Source: CAZCAC01 sp964496575 (GTDB taxonomy: Bacteria; Planctomycetota; UBA1135; GCA-002686595). Taken from it: a stretch of DNA of 64,000 nt. The position numbers and the translations under genes were made by a program. The notes under the pieces were generated by a model that was not told the DNA's origin, searched no databases, and saw only the letters and a program-made list of their open reading frames with translations. Of this stretch, positions 1-8,327 are shown one piece after another (within the stretch, counting starts at the first letter, position 1; every line of letters starts with the position of its first letter). Location of the stretch: positions 38,782 through 102,781 of the forward strand of contig CAZCAC010000012.1 in NCBI GenBank assembly GCA_964496575.1, given 5' to 3'.

Positions 1-1038
1 GTGTCCGGGCCAGCGCACGATCAGGGGAACACGAATGCCCCCTTCGTCGAGCTCGTGCTTGGCTCCGCGCAAGGGTGCATTGGAGGTCACCGAGCCCTTG
101 CCGCCATTGTCGGAGGTGAAGATCACGATCGTCTCCTCTTCGAGCCCCAGCGCCTCCAGGCTCTTCAGCAACCGACCGACATTATCGTCCAGGTGGTGAA
201 CCATCGCCGCGTAGCGCGGGTCGTTCTGCCAGCGCTTGTGCTTGCGATCGGGCTCCTCCTTCCGGTCGAGTCCCGCCTCGGCGAACTTCGCGCGGTAGCG
301 ATCGACGACCTCCGGTTTCGCCTGGAGCGGGGTGTGGACGGTGTGGAAGGAGAGGAACGCGAAAAAGGGTCCGGCGCGATTCTCCTCGATGAAGCGGATC
401 GCCTCGTCGGTGAGGCGATCGGTCAGATACTCCCCTTCCGGACCATTCGCCAGGTGCGTCAGATGGTAGGGACTGAAGAAGCGCGTATGCCCCTTCCTCA
501 TCAGCACCTCGCGATCGGGGTGTGCCGCCTTCCAGGCCCACGGCAGGTCCATGCCGCCGAGGGCCACGTCGAATCCCTGCTCCGCCGCCCAGTGCTTCGA
601 CTCGTAGCCGAGGTGCCACTTGCCGAAGTAGCCGGTGGCGTAGCCCTGATCCTTCAACACTTCGGCGATCGTCACCTCCGCCAGCGGGAAGTGGTGGATC
701 GTCCAGGCGGGATCGCGCTCCGGGGTGAGCAGGTAGGTGGTCAGCCCGATTCGCGCGGGGCTCTTGCCGGTGAGGATGGAGGCGCGGGTCGGCGAGCACA
801 CGGGGCCGCCAGCGTAGAAGTCGCTGAAGGACATCCCCTGGGTGAAGAGTCGGTCGATGCCGGGCGTCTCGTACGAGGTGCTGCCGTAGCTACCGAGGTC
901 GCTCCAGCCCAGGTCATCGACCAGGATGAAGAGGATGTTCGGCGGTCGCCGGGAGCCCGCCTCGGTCTCGGTGAGTGCGGTCGTCGCCAGCACGGCCGCG
1001 GAGAGAACCAGTGCCATTGTGTTCGAGATCGCGTTCAT
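1..1038 (-). CDS. Sulfatase (arylsulfatase A family), 3' end cut by the window
   Basis: A secreted sulfatase that would hydrolyse sulfate esters, probably on polysaccharides. The N-terminus has a signal-peptide-like stretch followed by PPNILFILVDDLGWSDLGSYG, the metal-binding strand of the alkaline phosphatase/sulfatase fold. The active-site signature CSPTRASILTGK follows at about residue 87; its Cys is the one converted to formylglycine in this family. Further family motifs are GYFGKWHLG and FTSDNGG. The ATG at 1038 overlaps the stop of the upstream fragment (ATGA), so the gene is translationally coupled to a sulfatase that is itself broken (see 1035-1919). The reading frame is still open at position 1. 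Family is certain; substrate is not readable. Confidence 0.93.
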   Translation of the reverse strand, partial: MNAISNTMALVLSAAVLATTALTETEAGSRRPPNILFILVDDLGWSDLGSYGSTSYETPGIDRLFTQGMSFSDFYAGGPVCSPTRASILTGKSPARIGLTTYLLTPERDPAWTIHHFPLAEVTIAEVLKDQGYATGYFGKWHLGYESKHWAAEQGFDVALGGMDLPWAWKAAHPDREVLMRKGHTRFFSPYHLTHLANGPEGEYLTDRLTDEAIRFIEENRAGPFFAFLSFHTVHTPLQAKPEVVDRYRAKFAEAGLDRKEEPDRKHKRWQNDPRYAAMVHHLDDNVGRLLKSLEALGLEEETIVIFTSDNGGKGSVTSNAPLRGAKHELDEGGIRVPLIVRWPGH

Positions 1039-1418
1039 TCCTCGTCCTCCTGCTCTTCATTCTCGACCAGGGTGGGCCAGTCGGGGGCCTCGCACACCAC
1101 CTCCCGGTGGAGAGTCGAAAGCGCAGCCTGCATCACGGCGAGGCGTTCCGGCTCACGCGCCGCCAGGTCGTTCTCCTGGCCCACATCGTCGATCACGTTC
1201 CACAGCTGGAACCCGGCCAGCTCCGCGGCCCGCATCGTGCGGATGCCGTCGAGCGTCACCCGCCCCATTCTCTGCCCGGGGCGATCCCAGCCGGCGCCGA
1301 CGATCCAGTCGCCCTCGCGCAGCAGTGCGCGCGGACCCTCCTCGGAAGCGAGGTAGTGCCAGTGCAGCGGCCGGCCGCGCTCGAGTTCCTCGCCGAGGAG
1401 CAACGGAGTCACGTCGAC
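1035..1418 (-). pseudogene. C-terminal fragment of a sulfatase
   Basis: About 127 residues on the minus strand read as an ordinary sulfatase C-terminus: GVDVTPLLLGEELERGRPLHW, then REGDWIVGAG, then LWNVIDDVGQENDLA. The stop overlaps the ATG of the next sulfatase. Its own middle part lies in the opposite orientation at 1413-1919, and its N-terminus with the active-site Cys is nowhere in the window. It is in frame with the upstream fusion ORF only through antisense sequence. The left boundary is a GTCGAC palindrome at 1413-1418. Confidence 0.75.
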
Positions 1419-3779
1419 CCCGAGTCGGCGTTCCCCTGCGACTTCCGCTTCAACGAGCGCAAGGCGACGACCTTCAACGGCCGCGACGTGCGGCGCGTCG
1501 CCGAGGCGGCGGCGGGTTTCTTCGAGGAGACCGGGGAAGCGCCGTTCTTCCTGATGGTCAACTACCCCGACGCACACTTCCCGCTGCTGCGGCAGGACAG
1601 CGGTCTGCCCGCGGAACCGATCGGAGGCGACGAGGTCCGGCCGCTGCCGTGGGTCGGCGCCGACTCCCCGAGGCTGCGCGAGTTCACCGCGAACTACTAC
1701 AACTGTCTCTCCCGCTTCGATACCGGCGTGGGCCTCTTGCTCGACGAGCTGGAGAAGGCGGGGCGCGCCGAGAACACGCTGGTGATCTACCTCGGGGACC
1801 ACGGCGCGCAGTTCTCGCGGGGCAAGACGTCGGTGTACGACGCGGGGCTGCGCATCCCGCTGATCCTCCGCTGGCCCGATCGGCGCGATGCGGGAGTCGT
1901 CCGCGAGGAGCTGGTCGACCGCGTTGTCGCTCCGGCGTCCGGTGTGCGAGCCGCCGCGACCCCGATTGAGGACCTCGACCTCGATCCCTTCCTCGGCCAG
2001 GAGGGCCGGCAATCGTGCGGCGTAGACCTCGCGAACCGTCTTGCGGGGCGCCGTGGTCGAATCGCCGAACGCGACGACTCGCAGCGGTCGGTCCTCGGGA
2101 TCGGGCAGGGCGACGAAGCGCTCCTCCAGCTCCAGGCGCTCGAGCTGGGCGCGAATCTCCGCCACCACCTCGGGACGCTTCGCGGCGAGGTCGTCCTGCT
2201 CGGAGATCCCCATCGGCGCGTGGAGATCGAAGAGGTTCGCCGTGCCATCGGCGCGCAGCACGCACTTCCAGCGGCCGCGGCGCACGTAGCGGAGCACGCG
2301 GTCGTCGCGCGGCGTGTACGAGGCCAGGCGCTCCCTGACCTCGGCGAGCTCGGGCTCGTCCGCGCGGTTGAAAAACTCCTGGGGATCGCTCTCGAGCTCG
2401 TACAGCTCCTCGCTGCCGTCGAAGTAGCGGATGTAGCGCCACTCCGGCGTCGAGACGCTGTGCGTCCCCCGCCCGACGGTGGAGACCACGGCCTCCGGCC
2501 ACGGCGCGCGCGGATCGCGCAGCAGCGGCAGCAGGCTGCGGCCCTCGAGCTCGTCGGGCACCGGCAGCTCGCACGCGTCGAGCACCGTCGGATACAGATC
2601 GAGCAGGCTGACCGGCGCCTCGCAGACCGTCCCCGGCCGGAAACCCTCGGGCGCGCGCCCCACCGGGGGCACCACGACCAGCGGCACCCGCAACGACGAG
2701 CGCCAGGGATCGTGCTTCCCCCAGTGTTCCTTCTGCCCGAGGCTCCAGCCGTGGTCGCTCCAGAGAACGACCCAGGTGTCGTCGGCCCGTTCGGAGCGCG
2801 ACAGCGCGTCGACCACCACGCCCACCTGCGCGTCGGCGAAGGCGATCGTCGCGAGGTAGGCCGCCACGGCTTCGCGCCACGCGTCGTGCTCGACGACGGT
2901 GCGGTGCGTTCCGGAGGTCCACGGGCGCAGCGCGAGATCCCGCCCCGCGATGGGCACGTCGTCGAGATCGCCGGCAAGGGCCGGCGGGAGGTGAACCTCC
3001 TCGGCGGAGAAGCGCTCGAAGTACGCGCGCGGCACGAAGAAGGGCTGGTGCGGCTTGTAGATGCCGATCGCCAGGAACAGCGGCTGGTCACGCTCGAGCG
3101 CGAGCTGCCGCGCGCCCCACGCCGCGACCCGGGCGTCGGGAAACTCCTCCTCGGGAACGTCGAGCGGTCCCCAGTCGAAGGTGTCCCACTGATTGGTCGG
3201 GCGATCGATCATCGACAGCCCGCCGTTCATCGGCAACGTGCAGCGCCACCCGTCGCGCCGGATCTCGCGGGTGGGGAGCATTCCCTCGCAGCGCAGCTCC
3301 TCGTCGGTGAAGGGTGACCCGACCACCCCGCTGCCGGGACCGTACTCGTGCCAGTCCTCGGGGATGCGCAGCCCCAGTCCGTGGTTCACCTTGCCCGCGC
3401 CGAGCACGCGGTAGCCGTGCTGCTGCATTCGCCGCGGCAACGACACGGCGTCGGGCACGTGGTCGATGTACGTCCCACGGTTGGTGTAGACGCCCGTCGT
3501 CTCCGGCCGCTGTCCGGTGAGCACCGACGCGCGCGAGGGCCCGCAGATCGGCGAGACGCAGTACGCGTGGGTGAAGAGCACCCCGCGCTCCGCCAGCCGA
3601 TCGATGTTCGGCGTGTGGGCGTCGGGGTGCCCCTCCAGGCAGCCGACCCAGTCCGACAGGTCGTCGACGGCGAGGAAGAGCACGTCCGGGCGCGGCTCCG
3701 GAGAGTTCGCCTCCGACCGGGGGAGAGCGACGAGAGGCAGCAGGGCCGCCAGGAGGAGAGAGGGGATCGCCAGGGTCAT
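1035..3779 (-). CDS. Iduronate-2-sulfatase-like protein fused to an SGNH/GDSL hydrolase fragment, reading through a rearranged segment
   Basis: The formal ORF is 914 aa from the ATG at 3779, chosen because a signal peptide starts there; in-frame ATGs at 3821 and 3839 are alternatives. From 3779 to about 2350 it is a normal iduronate-sulfatase-type domain with the signature CGPSRASVLTGQRP, followed by SDHGWSLGQKEHWGKHDPWR. It runs on, without a stop, into a second sulfatase-like C-terminal tail (about 2340-2100) and then an SGNH hydrolase start (RVVAFGDSTTAPR, GGSHTGR). The SGNH domain breaks off at the GTCGAC at 1914-1919. From there to 1413 the frame is only the antisense of a plus-strand sulfatase fragment. 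It re-enters genuine sulfatase C-terminal sequence from 1418 to 1035. The N-terminal sulfatase is probably functional; the rest looks like a mosaic. Confidence 0.7.
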   Translation of the reverse strand: MTLAIPSLLLAALLPLVALPRSEANSPEPRPDVLFLAVDDLSDWVGCLEGHPDAHTPNIDRLAERGVLFTHAYCVSPICGPSRASVLTGQRPETTGVYTNRGTYIDHVPDAVSLPRRMQQHGYRVLGAGKVNHGLGLRIPEDWHEYGPGSGVVGSPFTDEELRCEGMLPTREIRRDGWRCTLPMNGGLSMIDRPTNQWDTFDWGPLDVPEEEFPDARVAAWGARQLALERDQPLFLAIGIYKPHQPFFVPRAYFERFSAEEVHLPPALAGDLDDVPIAGRDLALRPWTSGTHRTVVEHDAWREAVAAYLATIAFADAQVGVVVDALSRSERADDTWVVLWSDHGWSLGQKEHWGKHDPWRSSLRVPLVVVPPVGRAPEGFRPGTVCEAPVSLLDLYPTVLDACELPVPDELEGRSLLPLLRDPRAPWPEAVVSTVGRGTHSVSTPEWRYIRYFDGSEELYELESDPQEFFNRADEPELAEVRERLASYTPRDDRVLRYVRRGRWKCVLRADGTANLFDLHAPMGISEQDDLAAKRPEVVAEIRAQLERLELEERFVALPDPEDRPLRVVAFGDSTTAPRKTVREVYAARLPALLAEEGIEVEVLNRGRGGSHTGRRSDNAVDQLLADDSRIAPIGPAEDQRDAQPRVVHRRLAPRELRAVVPEVDHQRVLGAPRLLQLVEQEAHAGIEAGETVVVVRGELAQPRGVGADPRQRPDLVASDRFRGQTAVLPQQREVCVGVVDHQEERRFPGLLEETRRRLGDAPHVAAVEGRRLALVEAEVAGERRLGVDVTPLLLGEELERGRPLHWHYLASEEGPRALLREGDWIVGAGWDRPGQRMGRVTLDGIRTMRAAELAGFQLWNVIDDVGQENDLAAREPERLAVMQAALSTLHREVVCEAPDWPTLVENEEQEDEE
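1413..1919 (+). pseudogene. Inverted internal fragment of a sulfatase
   Basis: The plus strand reads about 169 residues of convincing sulfatase core with no start, no active-site signature and no C-terminus: HVDPESAFP, then FFLMVNYPDAHFPLL, then YYNCLSRFDTGVG, then VIYLGDHGAQFSRGKTSVYD, then LRIPLILRWPDR. Neighbouring sulfatase fragments are on the minus strand, so this segment is inverted relative to them. Both ends fall at GTCGAC (1413-1418 and 1914-1919), each read in frame as Val-Asp. It cannot encode a working enzyme by itself. It is either a real rearrangement or an assembly or ligation chimera. Confidence 0.75.
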
Positions 3780-3961
3780 CGGGGGGTTGCCAGGACGAGG
3801 CCGACACAATAACATCTCCATTGATTCATTATTCGTCACAAAATGTCATATCCGCGAGAAACCGCTTCTCGGCCCCGGGGAGACCCGCCGGGACCCGTGG
3901 AGCTACGGTGGCGCGGCCTCCCCCTCTCCCCATGCCCGATCCCGACCGCCCCCCCACCGCG

Positions 3962-5074
3962 ATGACCTCCCGGGAACGGGTGCGCGCCGCAATCCGTTTC
4001 GAGCCCCCCGACCGGCTGCCGCGGAACGACTCGCCGTGGCGGCAGACCGTCGACCGGTGGCGGCGCGAGGGACTGCCGGAAGGGGTCGAGGTGGCCGACC
4101 ACTTCGAGCTCGACATCGCCACGATGTACCTCGACCTGTCGCCGCGCTTCGCCATGCGCGTGCTCGAGCGGGACGGGATCTACTACACCTACGAGGATCG
4201 CTACGGCTACACGCTGCGCAAGGAGGAGCACGGCGAGTCGACGATCGACTTCATCGGCCACTGCCTCGACGGGCGCGAGGCGTGGGAGCAGCTCGTCGCG
4301 CCGCGGCTCGTCCTCTCCGACGATCCGGACGAGCCGGCGCGCCTCGACGACGCTTCGTACTTCGGGCACTTCGATCCGTATCCGAGCTGGGACGTCGCGG
4401 TGGAGAGGTACCGCCGCCAGCGCGCGACTGATCGCTATCAGCTCTTCATGTTCTACGGCCCCTGGGAGGCGCTGTGGCGGATGCGGGGGATGGAGCGGCT
4501 GCTCGTCGACCTGCTCGACGATCCCGACTGGGTCGAGGAGATGGCCGCGACGCACGTCGACCTCGCCATCGCCACCCTGCGCCGCTGCCTCGAGCTCGGC
4601 GCACGCCCCGACGGGATCCTCTGGGCGGAGGATCTCGGCTGCAACAGCGGCCCGCTCTTCTCGCCGAGGAGCTGGGATGCGATCTTCCGTCCGCACTCCG
4701 CGCGCCTCGGCGAGTTCCTGCGCGCGAGCAGCGTCGACTTCTGGATGCACTCCGACGGCAAGATCGATCGTTACCTCGAGCGCCTGATCGAGGTCGGTGT
4801 GCAGGTGCTCAACCCCCTCGAGGTGAAGGCGGGAATGGACGCGGTGGAGCTGCGCCGGCGGCTGGGTGAGGAGCTCGCCTTCTACGGGAACATCAGCGCG
4901 ACGGCGATGGCCGGACCGCGGGAGGCGCTGGAGCTGGAGCTCGCCCGCAAGGTCCCGCTCGCCCGGGAGGGGGGCTTCATCCTGCACTCCGACCACTCGG
5001 TGCCGCCGGAGGTGAGCTTCGAGGCCTTTTCCTGGCTGCAGCGCCGAGCGCAGGAGATCTTCGAGGGACGGTGA
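3962..5074 (+). CDS. Uroporphyrinogen decarboxylase (UroD)-family protein, probable methyltransferase-type
   Basis: A 370-aa protein of the UroD/MetE-like superfamily (TIM barrel). The start MTSRERVRAAIRFEPPDRLP is the usual N-terminus of the non-haem UroD-like proteins seen in planctomycetes and methanol/chloromethane utilisers (MtaA/CmuA type). Other features are YGPWEALWRMRGMERLL, WAEDLGCNSGPLFSPRSWD, HSDGKIDRYL and a C-terminal HSDHSVPPEVS. True heme-pathway UroD is not expected in this setting; a methyltransferase or decarboxylase role in catabolism is more likely. An in-frame ATG at 3932 would add ten residues. It is divergent from the sulfatase run; the roughly 180 bp between them contains an AT-rich patch (3808-3850) that probably holds the promoters. 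Confidence 0.85.
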   Translation: MTSRERVRAAIRFEPPDRLPRNDSPWRQTVDRWRREGLPEGVEVADHFELDIATMYLDLSPRFAMRVLERDGIYYTYEDRYGYTLRKEEHGESTIDFIGHCLDGREAWEQLVAPRLVLSDDPDEPARLDDASYFGHFDPYPSWDVAVERYRRQRATDRYQLFMFYGPWEALWRMRGMERLLVDLLDDPDWVEEMAATHVDLAIATLRRCLELGARPDGILWAEDLGCNSGPLFSPRSWDAIFRPHSARLGEFLRASSVDFWMHSDGKIDRYLERLIEVGVQVLNPLEVKAGMDAVELRRRLGEELAFYGNISATAMAGPREALELELARKVPLAREGGFILHSDHSVPPEVSFEAFSWLQRRAQEIFEGR

Positions 5075-5266
5075 CGGCCGGGGAAGCCCGATCCCCCACC
5101 GAACCGATCTCCGGCTCTACAGCTCTCGATGTCAGTTACCTCTGCTGGAATCAAGTCGACTCGAGAGGGCACATTCCGGGGCTGGATCCGTAGATTCGTG
5201 CGTGGATCCACGACCCCGGGTACGCGCTCGGCGCCCGGACAGGCCAGACGAAGAGAGAGACGACCC

Positions 5267-6265
5267 ATGGACGTTACGAAGATGATCTCCTCCGCGGCGA
5301 TCGTGCTGCTCGCGGGGCTGACGCTCGGCATGGCCCCGCCCTCGGGGGAAACCGAGAGCACGAGCCCCGTTGTCTCCTACGCCTTCCGCTCTCCCGTGGT
5401 GAACGGCATGGGCGTGAGCTCCCTGGCCGACCTGCACGGCAAGCCGGTCCTGGTCGAGTTCTGGGGCACGCGCTGACCTGGCTGCGTCGGGGGGTCCGTG
5501 CCGGCCTCCATCAAGTTGCAGCGCGAGTACGGGGAAGACCTCGCGGTGATCTTCGTCGAGTCCCAGGGAGCGAGCCAGGAAGACGCCGAGCGCTTCATCC
5601 TCAGGCAGAGGTGGTTCGGAACTCCGGCGATGTGGACCAGCGAGCGGCCGGTGAGCGTCGCCGGCAGCGGCCTGCCGAAGCACGCCCTGCTGTCCGCCGA
5701 CGGGCGAGTGATCGCCGAGGGTCGACACATCGGCAAGAAGACGAAGCTGCTGATCGACGAGGAGATCGCGAAGGGAAAGGGTGCGCCGGCAGGCACGCCG
5801 AAGAAACTCAAGAAGGCCTGGTCGAACTTCGGCAAGGGCAAGGTCGCCAAGGCGATCGCCGAGGCCGAGAAAGTCGGGGCGAAGCCCGAGCTCGCCGAGG
5901 ACGCCGAGGAGGCCATCCGGGAGTTCACGCGCCGGACCGAGAGCCGGCTCGATCGGGCGGCCTGGCTCCTGGAGAACGGCTACGCCCTCCGCGCTGAGGA
6001 TGCCGTCGAGGACCTGCTCAAGGAGCTGAAGGGCGCGGGCGAGCTGTACGAGCGCGCTCTCCAGCTCGAGGCCCGCTTCGAGGAGGAGAGCGTCGAGGCG
6101 GAGCTCGAGGCCGACAAGGTGATCGGCAAGGCCCTCGCCAGGCTCTACGAGGACGGCCGCGAGGAGAAGCTGTTCGTCAAGCTGGAGAAGCTGGCTGAGA
6201 AGTACGCCGGGACGAAGGCCGCCGAGCGCGCCCGCCACGCGGCGACGCTGCGCAAGGAGTCCTGA
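5267..6265 (+). CDS. Thioredoxin-like (TlpA-type) protein, probable selenoprotein with UxxC active site
   Basis: Reading through one in-frame TGA (5474-5476) gives a 332-aa protein. The parts are a signal peptide or membrane anchor (about residues 6-24), a thioredoxin-fold domain and a Lys/Glu-rich helical C-terminal half. The strand VLVEFWGTR is followed by TGA and then PGCVGGSVP. The TGA (codon 70) therefore sits exactly where TlpA-like proteins have the first Cys of CxxC, giving U-P-G-C. Sequence after the TGA continues in the same frame as good thioredoxin-like protein (DLAVIFVESQGAS, GLPKHALLSADGRVI). The ATG at 5267 has a purine-rich leader (gaagagagagacgaccc); upstream in-frame codons lack one. 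Likely role: secreted or periplasmic thiol-disulfide or peroxide chemistry. The alternative is a gene broken by a nonsense mutation, which would have to hit the catalytic Cys by chance. Confidence 0.75.
5480..5506 (+). promoter_or_regulatory. Possible SECIS hairpin after the UGA of the thioredoxin-like gene
   Basis: Directly after the UGA at 5474-5476 a GC-rich stem can be drawn. GGCUG at 5481-5485 region pairs with CGGCC, an interrupted middle section includes a bulged U, and CGG pairs with CCG around an apical GGGGU loop (5491-5495). Loop composition (G first, then U) fits bacterial SECIS elements. The loop begins about 14 nt after the UGA, a little closer than the usual 16-37 nt, so this is a weaker match than the one at 38224-38248. 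Confidence 0.4.
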
Positions 6266-6275
6266 GTCCACGCGG

Positions 6276-8327
6276 CTAATCGGCGGGGAGGAGCTCGATC
6301 GAGACGGGCTTCTCCCCGCCGAGTCGTATCCACACCACCAGGTCGGTCCGCTCGAGGCGGCGGCGGTGCCCCAGGCGGAAGTCGTCGCCGCGGGGGACGG
6401 GCTCGTCGTCGATCCGCAGGGAAGCGCCCGCTTCACCCCACCCTTCGATCACGAAGGCGGGGTTGTGGAGTGGGCGCTCCGCGTCCGCGGCGAGCTCGAG
6501 GTAGAGCGCCAGCGTGGAGTCCTGGTCGGTGCGCCGCAGCACGTAGGCGCGCTGGCCGCGGTCGTAGCCCTCGCTCTCGAAGCCTCTCTTGCCCAGGCGC
6601 AACTCCGGCGCCCGGGACCAGCTGCGCGCCAGAACGAGCAACTCCTCGATCGGCATCTCGGTCAAGCCGTAGAGGCCGTTCCACCAGGAACGATCGCCTT
6701 CCACGTGCACGGGCGGGTCCGAGATCGGAAAACCGAGGAAGCTCGCCGGCCGGTCGCTGGTCGGGCTCGAGCGACCGTCGCAGATCGCCTGCCCCACCGG
6801 CCAGTGGTTGCACGAACCCGGCCGCGAGAGCCCCGCGAGATGGCGGTCGCCGAGGTACATCATGCGATTGCCCTCCTCGAAGACGATGAAGGGATCCTGC
6901 CGCGACTTGAAGTCGTAGCGCTGCACCACGAGCTCGCCGGGGAGGTCGGTCTTGTCCTTCTCCTTCTTCGGGTTCTCGACGTGCCGCAGCACGGCGGTCT
7001 CGCCTTCGAGATTCGCGACCGTGCACCAGGCCGCCTCGACCACCTCGCCCTGCACCTGGCCGGGGTGCGTTAGCGGGATCGACTCCTGGAACTGGCGCGG
7101 CCGCGCGAGCTTGCCCGTCTTCCACGTCGGCCTGCGCACACCGGTCCTATCGGGATAGATCGTGTAGTACTCGTCGACCCAGCAGCCGCGCGCCGTCTTC
7201 GGATCCTCGTTCCAGATCTCGTCGTGCGCGCTGAGCAGCGCGTAGCGCCACTGCACGACGACGCGCGCGTCGTGGCTCTCGATGATGCGGACGTGCGAGT
7301 AGCGGCAGCGCCGGTCCTGCATGTGCTCGAAGCAGCCCTCGGTGTCGTTCCAGGCCTCGACGCTCTGGTCCGCCATCCACAGGTCGTTCTCGGTGACCCA
7401 CGCCGGCGAGTAGCGGGTGCCCCGCCAGAATATCACGCGCGCCGCGCTGTCCTCGAAGCGCACCACCACGTCGGTGTCCTCGTCGACCGACCAGAGCGCG
7501 TCCCACTCGGGGTAGAACTCGAGCTTCGTGTAGTACGCGCCGAAACGGCCGGGGCCTGGCGGGCCGAAGGGCAGGCGGCGTTCGGGGAGATCGGGTGGAC
7601 TCGTGGGTTTCGCGCTCTCATGGTCGGCGCGAATCTGCCCGGATGCTCTCGCTCCCGCGTGGATCACGACCTCGTCGATGATCCCATCGAAGCAATACCA
7701 GAAGGGAAGCGTCCCGAACTCGCGGTGGATGTTCGAGGGTTTACGCGGCTCGGGCAGGCAGCCGATCAGCAGGTCCTCGTCCGACGCGAAGGTGATCCCG
7801 TCGTCGAATCGCATCGGCGCCTCGCCGGCCTGCTCGCCGTTCATCCAGATCGTGACGTGGCCGTCGTCGAACCTCGCGGCGACGTGAGTCCACTCCCGGA
7901 GCGGGATCGTCGTCTCCGGCGGAGAGTACGAGGTCCAGAGCGTGCCGTGCCGGTAGGAGAAGCGCAGCTCCCCCCGCGGTCCGAGATCGAAGGCGTAGCC
8001 GGCGTCCTCCTCTCGGCCCTGCGCGACGATCGGGCACCAGTTCCACGGATAGGCGGCCGGCGCGAGCCAGGCCTGCAGGGTGAAGGCCGTCCCGAGTTCC
8101 TCCGCACCGGGCGCCTCCTCCGCCGGCACATGCAGCGTGGTCGAGAAGCCGTCGAACCGCAGCGCGTGCCCGCGGATACCGGCGACTTCGGTGCTTTGCC
8201 CGCTCAGCTGCGCGCATTGATCCTCGCCGTCGAGGGTGACGAAGAGTAGCGGATCGTCCTGCCCCCACGCGCTCGCGATGACGAGCAGGGAGAAGAGAAC
8301 TGCCACGCTGTGCTTCATCACCATCAT
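6276..8327 (-). CDS. Secreted LamG-domain protein of unknown function
   Basis: A 683-aa secreted protein. After the signal peptide (about residues 1-20, ending near SAWGQ) comes a LamG/concanavalin-like jelly roll: ALRFDGFSTTLHVP, FTLQAWLAP, WTHVAARFDDGHVTIWMNG, FDGIIDEVVIH. The remaining ~430 residues (starting GRFGAYYTKLEFYPEWD) are not recognised; they are rich in Trp and Tyr, as carbohydrate-binding proteins often are. The ATG at 8327 is preceded by GGAGGACGAAG. Its start overlaps the stop of the upstream esterase gene by 4 bp (ATGA), so the two are translationally coupled. It ends 10 bp from the convergent thioredoxin-like gene. A role in glycan handling is inferred from the coupled esterase. 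Confidence 0.8.
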   Translation of the reverse strand: MMVMKHSVAVLFSLLVIASAWGQDDPLLFVTLDGEDQCAQLSGQSTEVAGIRGHALRFDGFSTTLHVPAEEAPGAEELGTAFTLQAWLAPAAYPWNWCPIVAQGREEDAGYAFDLGPRGELRFSYRHGTLWTSYSPPETTIPLREWTHVAARFDDGHVTIWMNGEQAGEAPMRFDDGITFASDEDLLIGCLPEPRKPSNIHREFGTLPFWYCFDGIIDEVVIHAGARASGQIRADHESAKPTSPPDLPERRLPFGPPGPGRFGAYYTKLEFYPEWDALWSVDEDTDVVVRFEDSAARVIFWRGTRYSPAWVTENDLWMADQSVEAWNDTEGCFEHMQDRRCRYSHVRIIESHDARVVVQWRYALLSAHDEIWNEDPKTARGCWVDEYYTIYPDRTGVRRPTWKTGKLARPRQFQESIPLTHPGQVQGEVVEAAWCTVANLEGETAVLRHVENPKKEKDKTDLPGELVVQRYDFKSRQDPFIVFEEGNRMMYLGDRHLAGLSRPGSCNHWPVGQAICDGRSSPTSDRPASFLGFPISDPPVHVEGDRSWWNGLYGLTEMPIEELLVLARSWSRAPELRLGKRGFESEGYDRGQRAYVLRRTDQDSTLALYLELAADAERPLHNPAFVIEGWGEAGASLRIDDEPVPRGDDFRLGHRRRLERTDLVVWIRLGGEKPVSIELLPAD

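Noticed and set aside
975..3317. 780-aa plus-strand ORF
   Set aside because: Only its 1413-1919 part reads as protein (inverted sulfatase core); the rest is antisense of minus-strand sulfatase.
5195..5225. GTGGATCCACG mini-palindrome as an operator of the thioredoxin-like gene
   Set aside because: Short, common in GC-rich DNA and with no second copy nearby.
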